Source of the DNA: a virus | Length of the DNA stretch: 43,034 bases | Direction: 5' to 3' (one strand) | Virus record (IMG/VR): IMGVR_UViG_3300044627_004278 | Location: 1 to 43,034 of that record | In this document: piece after piece, positions 38,626-42,916 of the stretch | How the letters are laid out: each line of letters opens with the position of its first letter | Numbering within the stretch: position 1 is the first letter of the stretch | The notes under the pieces: model-generated | The model's database searches: none | Seen by the model: the letters and a program-made list of their open reading frames with translations, nothing else | What the model was told of the DNA's origin: nothing | Made by a program: the position numbers and the translations under genes

Positions 38626-38683
38626 GCGCTTTGGCAATTTCAGAAAAAATTGAAGAAACACCATCGACTACGGTCGATGGTGT
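38626..38683 (+). ncRNA. Possible short antisense/structured RNA from tagged promoter 4
   Basis: Parallel to 38045-38104: the same GCGCTTTG, TTTCAG and AAAAAATTGAA words, then a different hairpin (38658-38683) at the same place. The second stem keeps its shape while its sequence changes. Confidence 0.3.
38658..38683 (-). terminator. Terminator of early genes D-C
   Basis: An 11-bp stem ACACCATCGAC/GTCGATGGTGT with TACG loop (plus-strand sense). On the minus strand it is followed by TTCTTCAATTTTTT. Confidence 0.8.
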
Positions 38684-38695
38684 CCTTCCAGCCCT

Positions 38696-38911
38696 CTAAC
38701 TGCCCCAGTCCTTGTGTCCTCCTGTGGCACACATTTCCTCGTAGCCTGCTCTGTATGCTTCGATCTCTTCGGGGTCGGTCAGTTCGACCCGTTCGCATTG
38801 GTAGGTCCCCTGCGGGTACTTGTGCGGCCTGAATGCCCTTCTGTACCACGCATCCGCCGAACCACGGTCATAGGGAGAACCGTGCCAGTCTGGATACTTC
38901 TTGTCGCTCAT
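38696..38911 (-). CDS. Early gene C: small conserved-looking phage protein (71 aa)
   Basis: A 71-residue protein starting at 38911 (MSDKKYPDWHG), with AAGGAG 7 bases upstream. The core PYDRGSADAWYRRAFRPHKYP and later LTDPEEIEAYRAGYEEM match a small phage family in which 'RGsaDayYgRpf.Ph' and 'aY..Gy' recur. Function unknown. The ATG overlaps the stop of gene D as ATGA, so it is the second gene of a two-gene unit and uses a conventional ribosome-binding site. Confidence 0.65.
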   Translation of the reverse strand: MSDKKYPDWHGSPYDRGSADAWYRRAFRPHKYPQGTYQCERVELTDPEEIEAYRAGYEEMCATGGHKDWGS

Positions 38912-39237
38912 GCGTTGCTCCTTCCAACATGTCGGACGGTCGAAATCAGAAAATCGCGGTACTCCTTGTCTTGAGGAAGATCTGCTGCCCACTCGCTGTA
39001 GGGGATCACATCAAGAATGTGGGTCTGGCTGTAGTTGTCGCAGACGAGGGTGGGCATGGCCGCGATAGCCTCCTCGCGGGTAGCCACGCCGTAGATGAAG
39101 TAGTCGTCGCCGCCCTTGAACTTCCAGTACTGGGGGCATTCGCCGGTGCCGTCCCAGTCGTGTGCGCCGTAGTTCTCGCGGAACTGGGTGATGACAACGA
39201 AGGCGGGAGCGTTTGAAACGGTGGTGGTGGTGTCCAT
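38908..39237 (-). CDS. Early gene D: conserved-looking phage protein (109 aa)
   Basis: A 109-residue protein whose VVITQFRENYGAHDWDGTGECPQYWKFKGGDDYFI resembles a recurrent phage protein family ('REnYGAHdWdGkGeCPqYWKfKGG'). The strong conservation of Trp, Asp, His and Cys residues suggests a defined binding site, but no activity is known to me. The proximal promoter gives TAAAAT, 6 bases, ATG, predicting a leaderless mRNA. The N-terminal codons are repeated ACC. Tagged promoter 5 provides a distal start. Confidence 0.7.
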   Translation of the reverse strand: MDTTTTVSNAPAFVVITQFRENYGAHDWDGTGECPQYWKFKGGDDYFIYGVATREEAIAAMPTLVCDNYSQTHILDVIPYSEWAADLPQDKEYRDFLISTVRHVGRSNA

Positions 39238-39243
39238 GCGATC

Positions 39244-39272
39244 ATTTTAGCACAGGCCGACGAGGGTGTCAA
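39244..39272 (-). promoter_or_regulatory. Leaderless-type promoter of early genes D-C
   Basis: TTGACA (39267-39272), 17-base spacer, TAAAAT (39244-39249), GATCGC, ATG. Confidence 0.8.
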
Positions 39273-39312
39273 GCACCTTTCAAACACAAATTTTTGTTAC
39301 TTATTTTTGCCC

Positions 39313-39351
39313 ACCAAGTAGAGTATACCATGACCCCTAGCGGGTTGTCAA
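39313..39351 (-). promoter_or_regulatory. Tagged promoter 5 (leftward, distal promoter of early genes D-C)
   Basis: TTGACA (39346-39351), 18-base spacer, TATACT (39322-39327), CTACTTGGT; about 80 bases before gene D. Confidence 0.8.
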
Positions 39352-39366
39352 GTTCCGATAATGGCA

Positions 39367-39388
39367 CAACCCCCCTTTCGGGGGGTTG
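39367..39388 (-). terminator. Terminator of early gene E
   Basis: CAACCCCCC stem of 9 bp with a TTTC loop (plus-strand sense). The T tract on the minus strand is poor, so efficiency is uncertain. Confidence 0.65.
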
Positions 39389-39409
39389 CTGTTTTCCGAT
39401 CCTCCTTTT

Positions 39410-39685
39410 TTACTTGGTCGCCAATTCCATCAGGGCGGCGAAGTCTGTGTCGCTGATGCGGAGCAGCCCCTGCTGCTCCATCCAGAGGACGTACTGGGCG
39501 TAAACCTTGACCTTGTTGCCCTTGAAGCCGAGTTCGCGCTTGATGATCGTGTAGCAGGTCGGAGCCTTGCTCGTCAGGCGAATCTTGTGCATGATCTCGC
39601 CCTCCAAGCCGATGCGGAGAGTGTGGGCGCGTAGCGCGTTGATCTGGGCGGGGGTGGAGAGAACGATGGAGGAGTTGGTGCTCAT
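39410..39685 (-). CDS. Early gene E: unrecognised small helical protein (91 aa)
   Basis: A 91-residue, mostly helical, slightly basic protein: INALRAHTLRIGLEGEIMHKIRLTSKAPTCYTIIKRELGFKGNKVKVYAQYVLWMEQQGLL. The 'CYTIIKRELGFKG' turn resembles a DNA-binding helix-turn-helix spacing, so a regulator is possible but unproven. The promoter gives TAGAAT, ACACAC, ATG, predicting a leaderless mRNA. It is monocistronic, with a hairpin after its stop. Confidence 0.6.
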   Translation of the reverse strand: MSTNSSIVLSTPAQINALRAHTLRIGLEGEIMHKIRLTSKAPTCYTIIKRELGFKGNKVKVYAQYVLWMEQQGLLRISDTDFAALMELATK

Positions 39686-39691
39686 GTGTGT

Positions 39692-39720
39692 ATTCTAACA
39701 CAACCCCACCACCATGTCAA
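39692..39720 (-). promoter_or_regulatory. Leaderless-type promoter of early gene E
   Basis: TTGACA (39715-39720), 17-base spacer, TAGAAT (39692-39697), ACACAC, ATG. Confidence 0.8.
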
Positions 39721-39752
39721 GGGGTGAAGCGATAAGTCCGGTAACACCTCGT

Positions 39753-39790
39753 TTGACAACAAAGACACCTTGTGGTACAATCTACTTGGT
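39753..39790 (+). promoter_or_regulatory. Tagged promoter 6 (rightward, against early gene F)
   Basis: TTGACA (39753-39758), 17-base spacer, TACAAT (39776-39781), CTACTTGGT. AAGTCCGGTAAC begins 19 bases before the -35 box, as at tagged promoter 8. Confidence 0.8.
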
Positions 39791-39827
39791 CGCTCTTAAA
39801 AATTTCAAATTTCAAAGAAACAAAGAA

Positions 39828-39843
39828 GCCCCCTTTCGGGGGC
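39828..39843 (-). terminator. Terminator of early gene F
   Basis: GCCCCC, TTTC, GGGGGC (plus-strand sense). On the minus strand it is followed by TTCTTTGTTTCTTT. Confidence 0.8.
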
Positions 39844-39852
39844 CGGGAGGGT

Positions 39853-40212
39853 TTAGCCCTCCGCGTGTTGGTCCCAGTAGAGCAAGTGCTCCTCATCGGC
39901 CTCGTAGCCGGGGTCCTCGGTGGCATCCGCCTGCGCGTCCGCCTCCGCCATGTTCGCGCGGTCCAAGATTTCCTCGCACACCCCGCAGAGGGTGTCCGAG
40001 CCAGCGCAGACGCAGCAGGCGGGGCGGGTGGTTTCTTCGGCCTCGTAGCCCCATTCCTCCAATGCCTCAATTTCCTCCTCGCGGCGAGCCTCGCGCTCGC
40101 GCGCCTGCTCCTCCTCGCAAAACGGGCAGAGGCTGTCCGTGTAGGCATACTCGGCGCGGTGGCAGAAGCAGGGGAAGTGTTCGTCTTCGTGGTTGTGGGT
40201 GGTGTTGCACAT
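39853..40212 (-). CDS. Early gene F: acidic cysteine-rich zinc-ribbon-like protein (119 aa)
   Basis: A 119-residue very acidic protein with three cysteine groups: FPCFC, LCPFCEEEQ, and CCVCAGSDTLCGVCEEI. The CxxC pairs around 21-30 and 67-80 suggest one or two zinc ribbons. The middle EEEQAREREARREEEIEALEEWGYE is a charged helix, and the tail is acidic. It could bind host RNA polymerase or another protein, as small acidic phage proteins often do, but that is inference. The promoter gives TAGAAT, GGCATC, ATG, predicting a leaderless mRNA; tagged promoter 7 lies about 85 bases upstream. Confidence 0.62.
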   Translation of the reverse strand: MCNTTHNHEDEHFPCFCHRAEYAYTDSLCPFCEEEQAREREARREEEIEALEEWGYEAEETTRPACCVCAGSDTLCGVCEEILDRANMAEADAQADATEDPGYEADEEHLLYWDQHAEG

Positions 40213-40218
40213 GATGCC

Positions 40219-40247
40219 ATTCTAGCATACCGGGGCGGAGTTGTCAA
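40219..40247 (-). promoter_or_regulatory. Leaderless-type promoter of early gene F
   Basis: TTGACA (40242-40247), 17-base spacer, TAGAAT (40219-40224), GGCATC, ATG. Confidence 0.8.
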
Positions 40248-40285
40248 GAGCCTATTCCCGCGATTTACATATAAAGGCAAAGCCC

Positions 40286-40323
40286 ACCAAGTAGATTCTA
40301 CCACGATGTTCTCAAAATGTCAA
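40286..40323 (-). promoter_or_regulatory. Tagged promoter 7 (leftward, distal promoter of early gene F)
   Basis: TTGACA (40318-40323), 17-base spacer, TAGAAT (40295-40300), CTACTTGGT. Its -35 overlaps the base of the gene G terminator. Confidence 0.8.
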
Positions 40324-40352
40324 CCCCCACCCCCCTTCGGGGGGTGGGGGTT
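40322..40352 (-). terminator. Terminator of early gene G
   Basis: A 14-bp, almost pure C/G stem with a TTC(G) loop and little T afterwards on the minus strand. It is very stable and abuts tagged promoter 7. Confidence 0.75.
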
Positions 40353-40363
40353 CTGTCGGGCTG

Positions 40364-40654
40364 TTAGGCCCGGTTCGGGTTTACTACGATTGCTTCGATC
40401 CGTTCGATCCGTTCGGTCTTGCATGACCGCCAATCTTGCGCGGTGAGATCCCAGTAGGAGATCATGTTCTCCGGCATCCGGCGGGTTCCCTTCGGGATGT
40501 TCGCGCTCGGAATCAACTGGTCATCGTTGGTTCCCAACGCGATCCGCAGAGAGCCATCCATCTTGCGATAGACGAATCGAACGATGCCCACGGCCATTGC
40601 CGCGCGGAGGTTTGAGGCGAGAGGGTAGGAGGAAACGGTGGTGGTGAGTGTCAT
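40364..40654 (-). CDS. Early gene G: DUF2693-like small beta protein (96 aa)
   Basis: A 96-residue protein with a DUF2693-like core: GIVRFVYRKMDGSLRIALGT, then a loop and MISYWDLTAQDWRSCKTERIERI. It shares this core with early gene K and with the C terminus of the AT-rich gene at 35551-36162, so the same family spans both composition regions. Function unknown; the fold is probably a small SH3-like barrel. The promoter gives TATACT, GCGGGC, ATG, predicting a leaderless mRNA. Confidence 0.7.
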   Translation of the reverse strand: MTLTTTVSSYPLASNLRAAMAVGIVRFVYRKMDGSLRIALGTNDDQLIPSANIPKGTRRMPENMISYWDLTAQDWRSCKTERIERIEAIVVNPNRA

Positions 40655-40660
40655 GCCCGC

Positions 40661-40689
40661 AGTATAGCAGACGACTCCAAAGGTGTCAA
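40661..40689 (-). promoter_or_regulatory. Leaderless-type promoter of early gene G
   Basis: TTGACA (40684-40689), 17-base spacer, TATACT (40661-40666), GCGGGC, ATG. Confidence 0.8.
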
Positions 40690-40702
40690 GTCACCACATG
40701 GC

Positions 40703-40714
40703 AAGTCCGATAAC
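40703..40714 (+). promoter_or_regulatory. AAGTCCGATAAC element upstream of tagged promoter 8
   Basis: AAGTCCGATAAC starts 19 bases before the -35 box. Copies occur at 39734-39745 (one change; also 19 bases from its -35) and 40783-40794 (30 bases from its -35). A reverse partial copy is at 42068-42076. Confidence 0.5.
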
Positions 40715-40721
40715 ACTCGGC

Positions 40722-40759
40722 TTGACAACGGAGACACCTTGTGGTACAATCTACTTGGT
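40722..40759 (+). promoter_or_regulatory. Tagged promoter 8 (rightward, distal promoter of early gene H)
   Basis: TTGACA (40722-40727), 17-base spacer, TACAAT (40745-40750), CTACTTGGT. Confidence 0.8.
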
Positions 40760-40812
40760 GAAATAAAATAAAAACACGGGGAAAGTCCGATAACGCAATG
40801 TTGCATGGGGGC

Positions 40813-40841
40813 TTGACACCATCGGCAGCGTGTGGTAAGAT
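40813..40841 (+). promoter_or_regulatory. Proximal promoter of early gene H (leadered)
   Basis: TTGACA (40813-40818), 17-base spacer, TAAGAT (40836-40841), then TGGCGC and ATC. The position that is ATG in other genes is ATC here, and the gene instead starts 45 bases later after GGAGAC. Confidence 0.7.
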
Positions 40842-40892
40842 TGGCGCATCGGGCCGTGTGGCCCAGTCAACACCCTCTACGGAGACAGTCAG

Positions 40893-41285
40893 ATGAACAG
40901 CACCACCCAGTTCCTCCCCGGCTTCGAGTCCCTGATGATGGCCGATCCGCGCCCATCCAACACGGCGAACACCCACGCGCCTCGCGGCCTCGGCGGTAAG
41001 CGCGGCGTTCAGTATTCGGCGTCCACCGAACAGATCGCAGGATCGAACTACGTTCACCGCGAGTTCCGCGCTGCGGTCTGGACGCTCACCTCCGGCGACC
41101 GTTGCGTGTCGGTGAAGGTGCAGGCCGATGCTTCGGACAGGATCGGCTACCACTTCGGATCCATGCTCGTCCGATCCGTCGATGGCAACTACGTTTCCGT
41201 CGGCATGGACGCAGAGCAGATGCGTTCGGTCGCCGCTGCCCTCCTCGCCGCCGCCAACTCCTGCGGAGCCAAGTGGCGCAAGTAA
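40893..41285 (+). CDS. Early gene H: unrecognised protein (130 aa)
   Basis: A 130-residue protein, mixed alpha/beta. The middle EFRAAVWTLTSGDRCVSVKVQADASDRIGYHFGSMLVRSVDGNYVSVGM looks like a beta-sheet, followed by a helix AEQMRSVAAALLAAANSCGAKWRK. No family recognised. Unlike most neighbours it has a leader with a GGGCC/GGCCC hairpin and GGAGAC as ribosome-binding site, similar to early gene B. It is the first rightward gene and ends in a very GC-rich palindromic terminator. Confidence 0.6.
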   Translation: MNSTTQFLPGFESLMMADPRPSNTANTHAPRGLGGKRGVQYSASTEQIAGSNYVHREFRAAVWTLTSGDRCVSVKVQADASDRIGYHFGSMLVRSVDGNYVSVGMDAEQMRSVAAALLAAANSCGAKWRK

Positions 41286-41295
41286 GAACGGGATG

Positions 41296-41321
41296 GGGGA
41301 GGGGCCGCGCGGCCCCTCCCC
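41296..41321 (+). terminator. GC-rich palindrome after early gene H
   Basis: A perfect 26-base palindrome centred on CGCG with GGGG and CCCC at its ends. It is followed at once by the gene I -35 box and has no T tract, so it may be a roadblock or partial terminator. Confidence 0.65.
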
Positions 41322-41350
41322 TTGACACTCGCACACCCAACAGGTACAAT
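41322..41350 (+). promoter_or_regulatory. Leaderless-type promoter of early gene I
   Basis: TTGACA (41322-41327), 17-base spacer, TACAAT (41345-41350), ACACCC, ATG. Confidence 0.85.
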
Positions 41351-41356
41351 ACACCC

Positions 41357-41548
41357 ATGAACACGCTCTTCCCCGTCCTTCGCATCGTTTCGATCCTCAA
41401 CGCCATTGCCGCTGGCATCTTCGGAGTATGGATGGCTTTCAACGGAGACACCTATGGCAGCGTCTTCTGCCTTGTGATGGGAGCCATCTCCATCGTCCTC
41501 TCGCTGTTTGCCAATAAGTGCCAGAAAGAATATTTCTCCACTCGTTGA
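41357..41548 (+). CDS. Early gene I: small two-span membrane protein (63 aa)
   Basis: A 63-residue protein with two hydrophobic stretches, ILNAIAAGIFGVWMAF and SVFCLVMGAISIVLSLFA, joined by NGDTYG, and a basic C-terminal tail (NKCQKEYFSTR). It is a hairpin-type inner membrane protein. Early phage membrane proteins can alter host transport or exclude other phages; which applies here is unknown. The start is the ATG 6 bases after TACAAT, not an upstream in-frame codon, so the mRNA is leaderless. Its stop lies within the -35 box of gene J. Confidence 0.7.
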   Translation: MNTLFPVLRIVSILNAIAAGIFGVWMAFNGDTYGSVFCLVMGAISIVLSLFANKCQKEYFSTR

Positions 41549-41549
41549 C

Positions 41550-41578
41550 TTGACTTCCCGCACCACCTACGGTACAAT
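41550..41578 (+). promoter_or_regulatory. Leaderless-type promoter of early gene J
   Basis: TTGACT (41550-41555), 17-base spacer, TACAAT (41573-41578), ACACCC, ATG. A second TTGACT begins five bases upstream. Confidence 0.8.
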
Positions 41579-41584
41579 ACACCC

Positions 41585-41872
41585 ATGAATCGCACCACCG
41601 TTGCAGACCTCGTCCTTTCCGTTCGCCACCTGAACTCGGCTATGGGATTCTCCGATGATGCCGCAGCAGCCATCGGCGTGAACTCCGCTCCCGGTTCCTA
41701 CTTCTTGCAGGGAGCCTACGGAGGCTGGCAACTTCAGCGCGTCCACCCGATGGGTGGGTGCGAGTCCGTGACCTCGGGCTACCGCAGCAAGCGGGAACTG
41801 AACGAACTGGTGAACGCGATCCGCTACGGCGTACTGGAGGGGACGGTGCGTATGACCGGGCTAACGATCTAA
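41585..41872 (+). CDS. Early gene J: unrecognised small protein (95 aa)
   Basis: A 95-residue protein. It has an N-terminal helix (VADLVLSVRHLNSAMGFSDDAAAA), a central GSYFLQGAYGGWQLQRV beta hairpin, and a C-terminal helix (SKRELNELVNAIRYGVLEG). The pattern recalls small phage proteins that present a 'G.y.l..AYGG..L.r' hairpin. Function unknown. The mRNA is predicted leaderless. The stop codon begins the conserved 3' element shared with gene L. Confidence 0.6.
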   Translation: MNRTTVADLVLSVRHLNSAMGFSDDAAAAIGVNSAPGSYFLQGAYGGWQLQRVHPMGGCESVTSGYRSKRELNELVNAIRYGVLEGTVRMTGLTI

Positions 41873-41909
41873 CGAGGTGGTGCTCGTCAACCGAAAAGGC
41901 TAACGCCCT

Positions 41910-41939
41910 GCCCCGGAAGTTCCGGGGCTAGGTTTTTTT
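41910..41939 (+). terminator. Terminator of early gene J
   Basis: GCCCCGGAA/TTCCGGGGC, then TAGG and seven T. Confidence 0.85.
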
Positions 41940-41947
41940 ATTGGCAC

Positions 41948-41985
41948 TTGACATCGGACGGGATCTGTGGTAGAATCTACTTGGT
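41948..41985 (+). promoter_or_regulatory. Tagged promoter 9 (rightward, distal promoter of early gene K)
   Basis: TTGACA (41948-41953), 17-base spacer, TAGAAT (41971-41976), CTACTTGGT. It faces tagged promoter 10. Confidence 0.8.
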
Positions 41986-42021
41986 CCCCAAGTGAAAAAA
42001 GAATCGTTATTATACTTGAAC

Positions 42022-42060
42022 ACCAAGTAGATTCTACCATACCACCCTCCACATTGTCAA
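42022..42060 (-). promoter_or_regulatory. Tagged promoter 10 (leftward, convergent)
   Basis: TTGACA (42055-42060), 18-base spacer, TAGAAT (42031-42036), CTACTTGGT. With tagged promoter 9 it makes a 15-base inverted repeat around about 36 bases, so the two promoters fire toward each other. Confidence 0.8.
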
Positions 42061-42103
42061 GTGGGGATATCGGACTCTGTATGATTTTATTTCTTGCGAG
42101 TAC

Positions 42104-42132
42104 TTGACACCCGGCCACTTGTGTGTTACAAT
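42104..42132 (+). promoter_or_regulatory. Leaderless-type promoter of early gene K
   Basis: TTGACA (42104-42109), 17-base spacer, TACAAT (42127-42132), AGGCGC, ATG. Confidence 0.85.
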
Positions 42133-42138
42133 AGGCGC

Positions 42139-42477
42139 ATGAATACCACCTCACGCAACGGCATCGGCATCGTCCTTTCCTCCAACCTCTACTCGCGTCA
42201 CGACGAAGTGATGAGCCTCCTCTCGAACGGGTGGGTGCAGGTCACCTTCCGCAAGGGCAACGGTGATGTGGTCACCCGCATCGCCACCCGCAACCCGACG
42301 CTCGTCGGCACCTTCGGTGACCGCGTGAACCTGACCGCCATCCGTAACTCGGACGGCCCCTTCAATGCGGTCCCGCTCGTCTACTTCGACCACGCTGCCG
42401 GGGACATCCGCTCCTTCTATGTTGAGGATGTTCGGTCAGTCTGCATCCCGGCGGAATGCCCGGAGAACAACCACTAA
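42139..42477 (+). CDS. Early gene K: DUF2693-like small beta protein (112 aa)
   Basis: A 112-residue protein with the same core as early gene G: GWVQVTFRKGNGDVVTRIATRN, then a variable loop and PLVYFDHAAGDIRSFYVEDVRSV. It has a longer N terminus (IVLSSNLYSRHDEVMSLLSN) than gene G. The start at 42139 is chosen because TACAAT lies 6 bases before it; the longer upstream frame would run through the promoter. Function unknown; the family is a likely SH3-like barrel. Confidence 0.7.
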   Translation: MNTTSRNGIGIVLSSNLYSRHDEVMSLLSNGWVQVTFRKGNGDVVTRIATRNPTLVGTFGDRVNLTAIRNSDGPFNAVPLVYFDHAAGDIRSFYVEDVRSVCIPAECPENNH

Positions 42478-42482
42478 CCCCC

Positions 42483-42511
42483 TTGACAACCGCACCCCGA
42501 ACTGCTACAAT
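42483..42511 (+). promoter_or_regulatory. Leaderless-type promoter of early gene L
   Basis: TTGACA (42483-42488), 17-base spacer, TACAAT (42506-42511), ACACCC, ATG; only about 40 bases after gene K. Confidence 0.85.
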
Positions 42512-42517
42512 ACACCC

Positions 42518-42730
42518 ATGACACCACTCATCAAGACCAACACCGACCCCGCCTACAAGTACGCATACGCCTACGGCACACTCTGCCATTGCATGACGGT
42601 CGTGGCCGACATCGTTGACCGGGCCAAGCGCAAGGGAGACTACATTGACCCGAACGACCCCGAACTGAAGTGGGCCATCGACAATTTCAAGATCGCAGAC
42701 GATGTTCTGCACCGTGAAGAAAAGAAATAA
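42518..42730 (+). CDS. Early gene L: unrecognised small helical protein (70 aa)
   Basis: A 70-residue helical protein: AYKYAYAYGTLCHCMTVVADIVDRAKRK and PELKWAIDNFKIADDVLHREEKK form two amphipathic helices around a short GDYIDPNDP turn. No family recognised. Its opening MTPLIK is nearly the same as MTPLNN of gene M, and both begin ATGACACCACTC, so the start regions may share ancestry. The mRNA is predicted leaderless. It ends with the second copy of the 3' element. Confidence 0.62.
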   Translation: MTPLIKTNTDPAYKYAYAYGTLCHCMTVVADIVDRAKRKGDYIDPNDPELKWAIDNFKIADDVLHREEKK

Positions 42731-42767
42731 CGAGGTGGTGCTCGTCAACCGAAAAGGATTCGTCCCT

Positions 42768-42798
42768 GCCCCGATTCGTTCGGGGCTAGGTTTTTTTT
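42768..42798 (+). terminator. Terminator of early gene L
   Basis: GCCCCGA, loop TTCGT, TCGGGGC, then TAGG and eight T. Confidence 0.85.
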
Positions 42799-42806
42799 AT
42801 TGGCAC

Positions 42807-42844
42807 TTGACATCGGACGGGATCTGTGATAGAATCTACTTGGT
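42807..42844 (+). promoter_or_regulatory. Tagged promoter 11 (rightward, distal promoter of early gene M)
   Basis: TTGACA (42807-42812), 17-base spacer, TAGAAT (42830-42835), CTACTTGGT. Confidence 0.8.
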
Positions 42845-42881
42845 GAACAAAAAAGAAAATCCGTTCGCATCGCCCTCCCCC

Positions 42882-42910
42882 TTGACAACTTCGGAGGGGT
42901 GTGTTACAAT
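42882..42910 (+). promoter_or_regulatory. Leaderless-type promoter of early gene M
   Basis: TTGACA (42882-42887), 17-base spacer, TACAAT (42905-42910), GGGTGC, ATG. Confidence 0.85.
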
Positions 42911-42916
42911 GGGTGC

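Larger units (their letters stand above)
41870..41985 (+). repeat. Direct repeat copy 1: 3' element, terminator and tagged promoter
   Basis: About 116 bases from the stop codon of gene J to the tag of promoter 9: an ACGAG/CTCGT hairpin, CAACCGAAAAGG, a terminator stem with TAGG and seven T, then TTGGCACTTGACATCGG and on. The second copy is at 42728-42844. Stem sequences differ between copies but still pair. Confidence 0.8.
42728..42844 (+). repeat. Direct repeat copy 2: 3' element, terminator and tagged promoter
   Basis: A near-copy of 41870-41985 after gene L: the same ACGAG/CTCGT hairpin and CAACCGAAAAGG, a different but pairing terminator stem, then the same promoter with one change at the base before the -10 box (TGTGA for TGTGG). 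Confidence 0.8.

Noticed and set aside
39717-40446. Several overlapping long frames (Arg/Pro-rich or Val/Leu-rich) around early genes F and G
   Set aside because: High GC makes stop codons rare. Only gene F and gene G have promoter, start and terminator signals in register.
37376-42844. CRISPR-like interpretation of the repeated TAGAATCTACTTGGT words
   Set aside because: The copies are in both orientations, unevenly spaced by 40 to 1200 bases, and always attached to a -35/-10 promoter. They are promoter repeats, not an array.
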